A stretch of DNA of 35,779 nt, from positions 1 through 35,779 of the forward strand of contig JAIBCN010000051.1 in the NCBI GenBank assembly GCA_019694155.1. Reading direction: 5' to 3'. The notes beneath the pieces are model-generated. The model saw nothing but the letters and a program-made list of their open reading frames with translations. It made no database searches and had not been told where the DNA came from. This document shows, one piece after another, positions 16,402 to 23,873 of the stretch. Position 1 is the first letter of the stretch. Each line of letters starts with the position of its first letter. Position numbers and translations under genes: made by a program. The stretch is from Vicinamibacteria bacterium (lineage in GTDB: Bacteria > Acidobacteriota > Vicinamibacteria > Fen-336 > JAGNNV01).

Positions 16402-17333
16402 GACTTGTCGTCACCGGCGCCGCCGGCTTCATCGGCTCACACCTTTGTGACCGGCTCCTCGCGGCCGGGCACGAGGTGGTGGGCATCGACGGCTACGTGC
16501 CCTTCTATCCGCGGGAAATGAAGGAGCGCAACCTCGCGGGTGCCAGGACTTCATCGAAGTTCCAGCTTCACGAAACCCTCATCGAGAAGGCGAAGAACCT
16601 CGAATCGATCCTGGAGGGCTCGGCGGCGGTCTATCACCTGGCGGCGCAGGCGGGCGTGCGCGCTTCGTGGGGCGATGACTTCGCGGGCTACGTCGAGCAC
16701 AACGTGCTCGGCACCCAGAAGCTCCTCGAGGCCGCGGCGAACGCGAAAGTGCCCCGGCTGATCTACGCGTCCTCGTCGTCCGTGTACGGCGACGTGAACG
16801 AACTGCCCCTCCGCGAAGGAATGGCTCTCTCCCCGGTGTCCCCCTACGGCGTGACCAAGCTCGCGGCCGAGCACCTCGTCCATCTCTACGGCAAGGCGAA
16901 CGCGCTGTCGGTGACGAGCCTCCGCTTCTTCACGGTCTACGGGCCGCGACAGCGGCCGGACATGGCGTTCCACCGCTTCCTGAAGGCGGTCCGGGATTCG
17001 CAACCCATCACCCTTTACGGCGATGGCGAGCAGACCCGCGACTTCACCTTCATCGCCGACCTCGTGGATGTCCTCGAATGTTCCCTCGTCCAGGGGAGGC
17101 CCGGGCTCGTCTATAACGTGGGCGGGGGTCAGCGCATCTCCGTGCTCAAGGTTCTCGAGGCCATCGCCTCCGTGACCGGGCGCGAGGTCCGGATCGATCG
17201 CCAGGAGGGTCAGAAGGGCGACATGCGGGATACTCTTGCCGACACGGCGCAGGCCGCGCGCGATCTAGGATTCATTCCGAAGACGCCGCTTGCCACTGGA
17301 CTGAAAGCGGAATGGGAATGGATCTGTTCATGA
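16398..17333 (+). CDS. NAD-dependent sugar-nucleotide epimerase/dehydratase (extended SDR)
   Basis: 311 aa. The NAD-binding TGAAGFIGSH (6-15) opens the protein. The catalytic set is S126-S128 region (YASSSSVYG), then Y150 and K154 in the YxxxK motif (YGVTK). RFFTVYGPRQRPDMA and the sugar-binding region IxLYGDGEQTRDFT follow. This pattern is that of UDP-glucose/UDP-glucuronate 4-epimerase-like enzymes, which make sugars for surface polysaccharides; the exact substrate is open. GAGG lies 9 nt upstream of ATG. It overlaps both neighbours by 4 bases. Confidence 0.9.
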   Translation: MRLVVTGAAGFIGSHLCDRLLAAGHEVVGIDGYVPFYPREMKERNLAGARTSSKFQLHETLIEKAKNLESILEGSAAVYHLAAQAGVRASWGDDFAGYVEHNVLGTQKLLEAAANAKVPRLIYASSSSVYGDVNELPLREGMALSPVSPYGVTKLAAEHLVHLYGKANALSVTSLRFFTVYGPRQRPDMAFHRFLKAVRDSQPITLYGDGEQTRDFTFIADLVDVLECSLVQGRPGLVYNVGGGQRISVLKVLEAIASVTGREVRIDRQEGQKGDMRDTLADTAQAARDLGFIPKTPLATGLKAEWEWICS

Positions 17334-18136
17334 AGATGAGTCGCACGCAGACGCTGCTCGCCCTGGCCCTCGTCGTCCCGGGCCTCGCCTGCGGACGACA
17401 GGAAGTGGACATCGCCACTCTCGCCAGCAACTCCGATCAGGTGATCTGGCAGGCCGGGCAGAAGGCGCTCAAGGGAAAGCAATGGGACGTGGCGCGCCAG
17501 CACTTCCGGCGCATCGTGGACGGCTTCCCTCAGAGCCCGCTCGTGCCGGAGGCACGGATCGCGACGGGGGACGCCTACTTCACCGAAGGCGGCGCAGGGA
17601 ACTACACGCTCGCCGCCGGGCAGTATCGCGAGTTCCTGACCGTCTTCCCCTCGCACCCCCGCGGCGACTACGCGCAGTTCCAGATCGCGGAGAGCTTCTT
17701 CAACCAGAAGAACTCGTACGACCGCGACCAGACCCAGGTGTCCCAGGCCCTGGACGAGTACCTCGCGTTCCTGGACCGCTATCCCGAGTCCCCCCTGGCC
17801 AAAACGGCGCGCGAGCGGGTGAAGGCCTGCCGCGGATCGCTCGCCCGGTCCGACTTCGCGGTCGCCTGGTTCTACCAGAAGTCGCGCAAGGCCTACCGGG
17901 CGGCGATTCCGCGCTACGAGGACATCCTGAAGAACTTCCCGGACTTCGATCAGACCGACGAGACGCTGCTGCGGCTCGGCCAGTGCCTGGCCCTCTCCGG
18001 ACGGGAAGCCGAGGCCACCCCGGTGCTCGCGCGGCTCATCGACGAGTACCCGGACTCCCCGTTCGTCAAGGAGGCCCGGGCCATGATGGAACCCGCCCCC
18101 GAAACCGACGCCTCGAAGAAGAAAGACAAGAAGTAG
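17330..18136 (+). CDS. bamD: BamD-like outer-membrane assembly lipoprotein
   Basis: 268 aa. A signal sequence ends in PGLAC (lipid-modified C21). It is followed by TPR-like repeats typical of BamD/ComL: GQKALKGKQWDVARQHFRRI, VDGFPQSPLVPEARI and YREFLTVFPSHPRGDYAQFQ. BamD is an essential periplasmic-face lipoprotein of the BAM complex that inserts beta-barrel proteins. The match is by architecture; a YbgF/CpoB-type TPR protein is a less likely alternative. The C-terminus is a Lys/Asp-rich tail. The start at 17330 is favoured over an upstream ATG at 17312 because it gives the ATGA overlap with the epimerase and a cleaner signal peptide. Confidence 0.8.
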   Translation: MKMSRTQTLLALALVVPGLACGRQEVDIATLASNSDQVIWQAGQKALKGKQWDVARQHFRRIVDGFPQSPLVPEARIATGDAYFTEGGAGNYTLAAGQYREFLTVFPSHPRGDYAQFQIAESFFNQKNSYDRDQTQVSQALDEYLAFLDRYPESPLAKTARERVKACRGSLARSDFAVAWFYQKSRKAYRAAIPRYEDILKNFPDFDQTDETLLRLGQCLALSGREAEATPVLARLIDEYPDSPFVKEARAMMEPAPETDASKKKDKK

Positions 18137-18145
18137 GCGCCATCG

Positions 18146-18161
18146 CGCGGCCGCGGCCGCG
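18146..18161. terminator. 16-bp GC-only palindrome between convergent genes
   Basis: CGCGGCCGCGGCCGCG is its own reverse complement. It sits in the 30-bp gap between the convergent bamD-like and RsbW-like genes, where a bidirectional terminator would be expected. There is no T tract on either side, so an intrinsic terminator is not proven. Confidence 0.35.
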
Positions 18162-18166
18162 ACTCC

Positions 18167-18601
18167 CTACCCTTCGGACTTTTCGATCGTCTTCACCAGC
18201 CGCACGATCGTTCCGCCCTCGGGCGGAAAGATGTACTCGACCTCGGACATGAAGGCGCGCATGAAGAAGAGCCCGCGGCCGGCAGCGTTGAGGAGGTTCT
18301 CGGGTGCGGTGGCATCGGGAACGGCGTCGGGATTGAACCCGGCGCCCTGATCCTGGATCCACACTTCGATGGCGCCCGCGGCGAGCCCGAAGGTGACGCC
18401 GACGCGCTTGCTCGGATCGAGCTTGTTGCCGTGCTTGAGCGCGTTCACCACGCACTCGCGAACCGAAACCGAGAGGTCGTGAACGCCGTCCTCGTCCAGG
18501 CCGCCGACCGCGGCCAGGCGGTCGACGAAAGCCTGAATGGGCTCGAGAATGTCCATGCGACTCTCGAAGTCGATGCAGACGGTGGTGGGGCGGGCCGCCA
18601 T
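18167..18601 (-). CDS. RsbW-like anti-sigma factor / serine kinase (HATPase_c_2)
   Basis: 144 aa. A single GHKL ATPase domain: the N box is ECVVNALKHGNK (E49, N53, H57), the G1 box is DQGAGF (D84) and G2 is GRGLFFMRAF. RsbW/SpoIIAB-like proteins bind and block a sigma factor, or phosphorylate an STAS anti-anti-sigma partner. No STAS or sigma gene lies beside it here, so the target is elsewhere. The ATG at 18601 fits family length; an in-frame GTG lies 24 nt upstream. There is no Shine-Dalgarno sequence, but TATCCT lies 12 nt before the ATG. It is divergent from aroA. Confidence 0.88.
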   Translation of the reverse strand: MAARPTTVCIDFESRMDILEPIQAFVDRLAAVGGLDEDGVHDLSVSVRECVVNALKHGNKLDPSKRVGVTFGLAAGAIEVWIQDQGAGFNPDAVPDATAPENLLNAAGRGLFFMRAFMSEVEYIFPPEGGTIVRLVKTIEKSEG

Positions 18602-18613
18602 GGCTGAGGGCGG

Positions 18614-18619
18614 AGGATA
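18614..18619 (-). promoter_or_regulatory. Candidate -10 element for the RsbW-like gene
   Basis: TATCCT on the reverse strand ends 12 nt before the ATG at 18601. There is no Shine-Dalgarno sequence between. It is the same hexamer as before the AmpG-like gene. Confidence 0.4.
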
Positions 18620-18702
18620 TGCCACACGGGGGCGATATTGCGATCTCCGGCCGTGAGAAAAGTCCCTCTGGTTCAAACTCGTGAAGGCGGCCGGATCGAA
18701 GC

Positions 18703-18708
18703 TAACCT
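18703..18708 (+). promoter_or_regulatory. Candidate -10 element for aroA
   Basis: TAACCT ends 8 nt before the ATG at 18717, with no Shine-Dalgarno sequence between. The aroA-aroK message would be leaderless or nearly so. Confidence 0.4.
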
Positions 18709-18716
18709 TGCGCGTC

Positions 18717-19988
18717 ATGAAAATCCGGCCCGCCCGATCGTTCCGCGGAACCTTCCAGATGCCGGGCGACAAGTCAATCACGCATCGCGCTTTCCTCTTC
18801 GGCGCGCTCGCGCATGGCGTCACCACCATCGAAGGCGCGTCGGCCGGGGACGACTGCACCTCCACGCGGAGGTGTCTGAGCGCCCTCGGCGTGCGGTTCG
18901 AGTCGGACTCGCCCGGCCTCATCACGGTCACGGGAGGCAGGCCCCTATCGCGGCCCATCGCCGCCCTTGACTGCGGCAACTCCGGAACGACTCTGCGGCT
19001 GCTCATGGGCGTCCTCGCCGGGTCCGGTTTCGAGTCGGAACTCGCGGGAGACGAGTCCTTGAACCGGCGGCCCATGGAGCGTGTGGCCCGGCCCCTGCGA
19101 GAGATGGGGGCCCAGATAGAGACGACGAACGGGCTCCCCCCGGTACGGGTCGCCGGCGCGAAACTCCGGGGCGCCTCGTTGACGCCGGAGGCGGCGAGCG
19201 CCCAGATCAAGAGCGCCATCCTCCTTGCGGCTCTGCAGGCCGAGGGGAAGACCATCGTGCGCGAACCCATCTCGACGCGCGACCACACGGAGCGGATGAT
19301 CGAGCGGTTCGGCGGCCGCATCGAGCGTCAGGGCTCCGAGGTCTCTCTCGAAGGCCCGCAGGCGCTCAGAGGGGCGCGCGTGGTCATCCCCGGCGATCCT
19401 TCGAGCGCGGCTCCGTTCGTGGTCGCGGCCCTCCTCCGGCCCGATTCGGAAGTCACGATTGAGGGCGTCCTCCTGAACCCCCATCGCGTTCGCTACCTGG
19501 ATATCCTGCGCGAGATGGGGGCGGACATCGAGACCACGGTCACCTCCGAGGCGGATGCCGAGCCCGCCGGGCGGATCGTCGCCCGTTCCTCGGCGCTTCA
19601 TGGGGTCAGCATCGCGCCCGCAGACGTCCCCGCGGTGGTGGACGAGCTTCCCATCCTCGCGGTCGCCGGGGCCATGGGGGAAGGGCGGTTCGAGGTCCGG
19701 GGAGCATCCGAGTTGCGGGTGAAGGAGTCGGATCGCATCGCCTCCATGGTCGAAGGCCTCACCTTGCTTGGCGCCGACATCGAGGAGCTCGCGGACGGCT
19801 TCAGGGTCGCGGGCGGCCGGCCCCTCCGGGGCGCTCCGGTGCGCAGCCACGGCGACCATCGCATCGCCATGGCTCTGTCCGTGGCCGCCCTTGCGGCGGA
19901 AGGCGAGACCGAAGTCGCGGGCGCCGAGGCCGTCTCCATCTCCCTGCCCTCCTTCTTCCCCGAACTGGAACGCGGGGCCGGCCGTTGA
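18717..19988 (+). CDS. aroA: 3-phosphoshikimate 1-carboxyvinyltransferase (EPSP synthase)
   Basis: 423 aa. Joins shikimate 3-phosphate and PEP to give EPSP. Conserved blocks in order are PGDKSITHRAFLFGALAHG, LDCGNSGTTLRLLMG, DESLNRRPMERVARPL, SAQIKSAILLAAL, VDELPILAVAGAMGEG, ELRVKESDRI and HGDHRIAMAL. The GNSGTT version of the PEP loop (rather than GNAGTA) resembles class II enzymes, which are often less glyphosate-sensitive; that is family knowledge, not a measured property. The ATG at 18717 is preferred; an in-frame GTG at 18681 would add 12 residues. The stop overlaps the TTG start of aroK (TTGA). Confidence 0.96.
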   Translation: MKIRPARSFRGTFQMPGDKSITHRAFLFGALAHGVTTIEGASAGDDCTSTRRCLSALGVRFESDSPGLITVTGGRPLSRPIAALDCGNSGTTLRLLMGVLAGSGFESELAGDESLNRRPMERVARPLREMGAQIETTNGLPPVRVAGAKLRGASLTPEAASAQIKSAILLAALQAEGKTIVREPISTRDHTERMIERFGGRIERQGSEVSLEGPQALRGARVVIPGDPSSAAPFVVAALLRPDSEVTIEGVLLNPHRVRYLDILREMGADIETTVTSEADAEPAGRIVARSSALHGVSIAPADVPAVVDELPILAVAGAMGEGRFEVRGASELRVKESDRIASMVEGLTLLGADIEELADGFRVAGGRPLRGAPVRSHGDHRIAMALSVAALAAEGETEVAGAEAVSISLPSFFPELERGAGR

Positions 19989-20494
19989 GCCTGCCCTCGC
20001 GGATCGCCCTCGTCGGCTTCATGGGCTCGGGCAAGACGACGGTCGGGCGGCTGCTCGCCGGGCGGATCGGCTTCGATTTCGCGGACAGCGATCGCGAGAT
20101 CGAGTCACGCGCGGGTCTGCCGGTGGGTGAGATCTTCAGGGTTCACGGCGAAGCCTTCTTCCGGGACCTGGAAGAAGCGGCGATCCGCGATCTCCTCACG
20201 TTTGAACGCCGGGTGATCGCCACGGGAGGCGGCGCCTTCGCCCGTCCCGCCGCCGCCGAGGCGCTGCTCGAAGGCGCCTTCACCATCCACCTGGACTGCG
20301 ATTTCCACGAGGCCTTCCGGCGCGCGGCGGCCGAGGGCGGGCGGCCGCTCGTCGAGAAAGGGGAAGCGGATGTCGCTTCGCTTTATGTGGAGCGAAAAGA
20401 CAAGTACTCTCGGGCTCACGTGACCGTCGACACCACGCGTCTGCCTCCCGAAGACGTGGTGAAAAGCGTTCTGCGTCTGCTGCCGTCCCCGTGA
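19985..20494 (+). CDS. aroK: Shikimate kinase
   Basis: 169 aa. Phosphorylates shikimate using ATP, the step directly before AroA. Walker A is GFMGSGKTT (11-19). DSDREIE holds the substrate-binding Asp, and ATGGGAF is the shikimate-contacting GGG loop; the lid region includes EGGRPL. The start is TTG 19985 overlapping the aroA stop; no ATG precedes the first strand, so TTG is required. The aroA-aroK pair forms a pathway operon, continued 13 bp later by a metallophosphoesterase. Confidence 0.95.
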   Translation: MSLPSRIALVGFMGSGKTTVGRLLAGRIGFDFADSDREIESRAGLPVGEIFRVHGEAFFRDLEEAAIRDLLTFERRVIATGGGAFARPAAAEALLEGAFTIHLDCDFHEAFRRAAAEGGRPLVEKGEADVASLYVERKDKYSRAHVTVDTTRLPPEDVVKSVLRLLPSP

Positions 20495-20507
20495 CCCTGG
20501 TTCCTCC

Positions 20508-21257
20508 ATGCGCTATCTGATCCTCTCGGACATACACGCGAACTACGAGGCCTTCGCGGCGGTCATGAACGCCACGCGCCGGAAGCGATGGGACAAGGCG
20601 GTCTGTCTGGGCGACATCGTGGGGTACGCCGCGGAGGTGAACCAGACCGTCGATCGACTCCGCGCGATCAAGCCCATGGTGGCGATCCGCGGCAATCACG
20701 ACAAGGTCTGCTCAGGGGTGGAGGGCGAGGACCGGCTCGCCAAGTTCTCGCGATTCGCGAGAACGGCGGCCGAGTGGACCGCCCGCAAGCTCACCAAGGG
20801 GAACCGCCGGTACCTCGCCACCCTGCCCCAGGGGCCTAAGATGGTGGACGGGGCGTTCGCGATCGCCCACGGGTCGCCCCTCGACGAGGACGCCTACATA
20901 TTCAGCGACCTCGACGCCCTGCGCGTCTTCCGGGGCACCGAGTTTCCCATCTGCTTCGTCGGCCATTCCCATTTCCCGGTGGTCTTCTCGTGGGACGGCC
21001 TAGACGTCGAGATGCACCTGGCATCTCCCCCGGAGTTCAAGATGAAGCTCGACCCGGACAAGCGCTACATCGTCAATCCGGGAAGCGTGGGTCAGCCTCG
21101 CGACCGATGCCCTCTCGCGTCGTTCGCCACCTACAACTCGGAGACGCGGCTGCTCCGGATCCACCGCGTGCGCTACGACATCGCCGCCACCCAGGAGAAC
21201 ATCCTGAGTGCCGGGCTCCCTTCGCCCCTCGCCGAACGCCTGTCGATCGGTCGCTAG
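20508..21257 (+). CDS. Calcineurin-like metallophosphoesterase (YfcE/MJ0936-type)
   Basis: 249 aa. Metal-binding motifs come in the right order: LSDIHANYEA (D8, H10), CLGDIVGY, IRGNHD and FVGHSH, then NPGSVGQPRD typical of the YfcE-like group. Such enzymes cleave phosphodiesters or phosphoproteins (some resemble the bacteriophage lambda phosphatase); the substrate cannot be deduced. It lies 13 bp after aroK and is probably cotranscribed. Its last 4 bp overlap the 3' end of the convergent maf gene. Confidence 0.88.
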   Translation: MRYLILSDIHANYEAFAAVMNATRRKRWDKAVCLGDIVGYAAEVNQTVDRLRAIKPMVAIRGNHDKVCSGVEGEDRLAKFSRFARTAAEWTARKLTKGNRRYLATLPQGPKMVDGAFAIAHGSPLDEDAYIFSDLDALRVFRGTEFPICFVGHSHFPVVFSWDGLDVEMHLASPPEFKMKLDPDKRYIVNPGSVGQPRDRCPLASFATYNSETRLLRIHRVRYDIAATQENILSAGLPSPLAERLSIGR

Positions 21258-21820
21258 CGGCTGGGCTCCAGGATCCCCGCGCGCTTCAGGAGGCTTCGCG
21301 CGGTAGTCACGGAAAGGCCGGCCACGTTCGACGGCGAGCCGTGAATGGCCTCGATGAAGGCGGCGCCGCCGCCCTCCACGTGATAGGCGCCCGCCTTGTC
21401 CATGGGCTCCCCCGTCCGCACATAGCGTTCGATTTCGGCGGCACTCATCCGCCGGAAACGCACTTCGGTCAGGTCGACGACCGAGGCCACCCTTCCGTCC
21501 CAGGCGACCGCCACTCCCGTGACCACGGTATGGGCCCGCCCGGACAGATCCCGGAGCATCCTCCTCGCCTCTGTCCGGTTCCTCGGCTTGCCCAGAATCC
21601 GGGAACCGATTACAACCAGAGTGTCCGCGGCGATCACGCAGTCGTGCGCCTTTCGGGGGGGAACCCTGGCCTTGGCGAGAGCGAGACGCCTCACCGCAGC
21701 GTGCGGCGACTCACCGGGCAGAACCGTTTCGTCTACGTCGGCGGGGCGGATCCGGAACGTCAGGCCGAGGGACTCGAGGATGCGCGCCCTTCGGGGCGAA
21801 GCACTGGCAAGGATCAGCAC
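21254..21820 (-). CDS. maf: Maf-family nucleotide pyrophosphatase
   Basis: 188 aa. The protein starts LILASASPRRARILESLG, the Maf signature SxSPRR. ADTLVV (catalytic Asp) and GEPMDKAGAYHVEG, the conserved (S/G)xPxDKAGxY block, follow. Maf/YceF proteins hydrolyse non-canonical or modified NTPs (dTTP/UTP or m7GTP types) and affect septum formation. The start is GTG 21820. It lies 30 bp downstream of the zinc-ribbon/receiver gene on the same strand, probably the same message. Confidence 0.94.
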   Translation of the reverse strand: MLILASASPRRARILESLGLTFRIRPADVDETVLPGESPHAAVRRLALAKARVPPRKAHDCVIAADTLVVIGSRILGKPRNRTEARRMLRDLSGRAHTVVTGVAVAWDGRVASVVDLTEVRFRRMSAAEIERYVRTGEPMDKAGAYHVEGGGAAFIEAIHGSPSNVAGLSVTTARSLLKRAGILEPSR

Positions 21821-21850
21821 GTCCGGAAGCTCTCGACCTTGGGGACCGGC

Positions 21851-22735
21851 TCAGCCCAGGAGGCGAGCGATCTTCTTGGCGAGGAGGTCTATCGACCCTT
21901 CGGCCTTGATCACGTAGTCGTCGGCGCCAAAGTCGGTCCGCGCCTGTTCATGATTCGCTATCGCGGCGCGCGTATAAACGAGGATGGGAATCTCCACCCA
22001 CTCCATGGTGGACTTCACGTAGTTCACGAAGTCCTTGCCCGAGAGTTCTCCGGCGAGAAGCGGCTCCAGGATGAGGAGGGCGGGCCGCTCGCGGCCCATG
22101 GCGTCGAGCGCCGGACGCACCGCGGCCGACACCACCGGGGCGAATCCCATCCGCTCGCAGGCCTTGCGGACCTCCTCCGCGGCCTTCGCATCGTCGTCGA
22201 CGATGAGGAGGGGCCGCAGAGCGGAGGGCGGGGTCTTTGGACGGGGAGCGCCCGGCGGCTGGGTTGAGGTCGATGCCTTCGGGGCGCTGAGCCTCGCTAC
22301 CGTGGCAGCAAGCTCCTGGTGGCTCTGCTTGAGCGTCGCCATGTCCTTCTGGATCGCTTCGAGGATGCCCTTGAGGCCCTCCATGCCTTCGTTCCTGGGG
22401 GCCGGTGAAGCGGCCGGCGGGAACCCCGCGGTCTTGAGGGCGTGGGAGCTTTGAGCGCCGGGCGGAAGCGTCGCCGAGGCGTCCACCCTCTCGATGCGGG
22501 CGAGGAGCGAATCGGTGGTTTCCGCGTCGCGATTGCCGGTGGGCAGGGGCGGCGGAGCGGCCGCGGCCGGAACCGGGGGCGCGGTGGATGTGGGGGAAGG
22601 CGACTGAATCGTGACCTTGACCGTGGGCGCTTTGCGGAGCCGGGCGCCACACCCCCCGCAACTCAGGAAGCCGAGATCGTCAGCGGTGCCGGTGACGGCG
22701 GCGCCACAACGAGGACACTTCGGAGAGCCTGCCAT
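21851..22735 (-). CDS. Zinc-ribbon protein with pseudo-receiver domain
   Basis: 294 aa. A zinc ribbon (C7-x2-C10 ... C26-x2-C29) is followed by a Pro/Ala-rich linker (about 45-110), a likely coiled coil (about 117-150, GLKGILEAIQKDMATLKQSH) and a CheY-like domain (about 173-294). The receiver keeps the acidic pocket (D180-D182), T255 and K277, but the phospho-acceptor position is Glu224 (LLILEPLLAG) instead of Asp. It therefore should not be phosphorylated in the usual way and may be locked active-like. There is no DNA-binding output, so it probably acts by protein contact. Its divergent neighbour has an FHA domain, another signalling module. Confidence 0.75.
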   Translation of the reverse strand: MAGSPKCPRCGAAVTGTADDLGFLSCGGCGARLRKAPTVKVTIQSPSPTSTAPPVPAAAAPPPLPTGNRDAETTDSLLARIERVDASATLPPGAQSSHALKTAGFPPAASPAPRNEGMEGLKGILEAIQKDMATLKQSHQELAATVARLSAPKASTSTQPPGAPRPKTPPSALRPLLIVDDDAKAAEEVRKACERMGFAPVVSAAVRPALDAMGRERPALLILEPLLAGELSGKDFVNYVKSTMEWVEIPILVYTRAAIANHEQARTDFGADDYVIKAEGSIDLLAKKIARLLG

Positions 22736-22784
22736 GGATCTCGCCTAGTCGGTCGCCAGGAGGAAATGGCGGAGCACGGAAGGG

Positions 22785-22798
22785 GCGCCGATCGGCGC
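22785..22798. promoter_or_regulatory. 14-bp perfect palindrome in divergent region
   Basis: GCGCCGATCGGCGC equals its reverse complement. It lies 50 bp upstream of the pseudo-receiver gene and about 170 bp upstream of the FHA gene, where an operator for either would be expected. It could equally be a chance GC-rich palindrome. The rest of 22736-22964 holds no convincing promoter; TAAGAT at 22923-22928 is the best -10-like hexamer for the FHA gene. Confidence 0.35.
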
Positions 22799-22964
22799 GC
22801 GTCGTGCACGGTGGGCGGGCTTTGCGATGAAGACTCGGGCCATGAGAAGAGTTGACGGAGGAAGCATATTCCGAAACCAAAGTTGCGGCAGGAGGAACCC
22901 TCTGGAAAAAACCAGGCTTCAGTAAGATGCTAGTCGAAACAAGCGAAAGACCCACCGATCCCCC

Positions 22965-23789
22965 TTGCGATTCGAGATCCGCCACCCCTCTCATAGAGAA
23001 GAGGTTTCGTCCGAGAGCGACTTCGTCGTCTTCGGAAGGGATCCGTCGTGCGACATCGTCATCAAGAACCCGCGATGTTCGAGACGGCACGCCTCGGTGC
23101 GGGTGGTTCCCGAGGGATACCACCTGCTCGACATGGGGAGTTCCAACGGGGTCTACGTCCTCGGCCAGAAGATCGACGACGCCATAATCCGCGAAGGCGA
23201 CGTGTTCTCGATGGGAGACGTCTTCGTGCGCATCCTGCCCGAGGACATGCCGGCCACCCTGGCCATGCCCCAATCGCGTGGCGACGCCACGGTGATGCAG
23301 TCCCGGCCTCCCATCGAGCCGGCCCGCCGGGTGCCGCCGCCCCCGCTGCGCCGCGCCGAGACGCGCGCGCCCGCGCCCGCCTCCCTTTCCGCTTCCGCCC
23401 TCGCTCCGCGCGTGCTCGCCGTCTCCTCGCTGGCCACGGGGATCGCCCTCATCGTGGGCCCCTTGAGCCTGGGGCCGCAGCTGGGAGTGCTCGCCTACGT
23501 CGTGCCCGTGTTCGGTGTCTTCTCCACCATCGCCGGCCTGGGCCTGCTGGGTGGCTTCCGCTGGGCCCGCAGCATCCACTACGCCCTCTTCACCATCTGG
23601 ACGCTCACCTGCCTTCTCGCCCCGTTCGGTGTGATCGGATTCGCGTATCAGCTCAGGGGCGAGGATCGCCCGGAAACCGACTCCTTCTTCTCGGTGGTCA
23701 TCGGCATCGCCGGGGCCCTGGCCGTGATCGCCCTCATCGCCGCGGTGTTCCTGGCGAGGATCTACGTCCCGGCACCGCTCCCTCTGTAG
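22965..23789 (+). CDS. FHA-domain membrane protein
   Basis: 274 aa. The N-terminal FHA domain (about 1-95) shows GRDPSCDI (G24, R25), RCSRRH (S39, H42) and SSNGVYV (N61, G62), all key phosphothreonine-binding residues. A Pro/Arg-rich linker (about 100-140) leads to four predicted membrane helices up to the C-terminus. FHA proteins dock to phosphothreonine made by Ser/Thr kinases, so this probably recruits a phosphorylated partner to the membrane (inference). The start must be TTG 22965: the frame is closed by a stop at 22923 and has no ATG or GTG between. It is divergent from the pseudo-receiver gene. Confidence 0.85.
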   Translation: MRFEIRHPSHREEVSSESDFVVFGRDPSCDIVIKNPRCSRRHASVRVVPEGYHLLDMGSSNGVYVLGQKIDDAIIREGDVFSMGDVFVRILPEDMPATLAMPQSRGDATVMQSRPPIEPARRVPPPPLRRAETRAPAPASLSASALAPRVLAVSSLATGIALIVGPLSLGPQLGVLAYVVPVFGVFSTIAGLGLLGGFRWARSIHYALFTIWTLTCLLAPFGVIGFAYQLRGEDRPETDSFFSVVIGIAGALAVIALIAAVFLARIYVPAPLPL

Positions 23790-23833
23790 GCCTGGTCAGA
23801 CCTTCAGAGTCCAACCGGCGCCCCGGATGCCGA

Positions 23834-23846
23834 ATCCCGGCGGGAT
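23834..23846. promoter_or_regulatory. Inverted repeat upstream of the pdhA -10 hexamer
   Basis: ATCCCG and CGGGAT flank a single G. The site overlaps where the -35 of the pdhA promoter should be, and there is no TTGACA-like -35. It is a possible regulator-binding site for the pyruvate dehydrogenase operon. Confidence 0.35.
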
Positions 23847-23854
23847 CGGCTGGG

Positions 23855-23860
23855 TATAAT
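23855..23860 (+). promoter_or_regulatory. Consensus -10 box for the pdh operon
   Basis: A perfect TATAAT in GC-rich DNA. It overlaps a possible ATG at 23859, so if it is the -10 the protein must start at ATG 23874, leaving a leader of only a few bases. Confidence 0.55.
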
Positions 23861-23873
23861 GGCGCGTTTGCCA

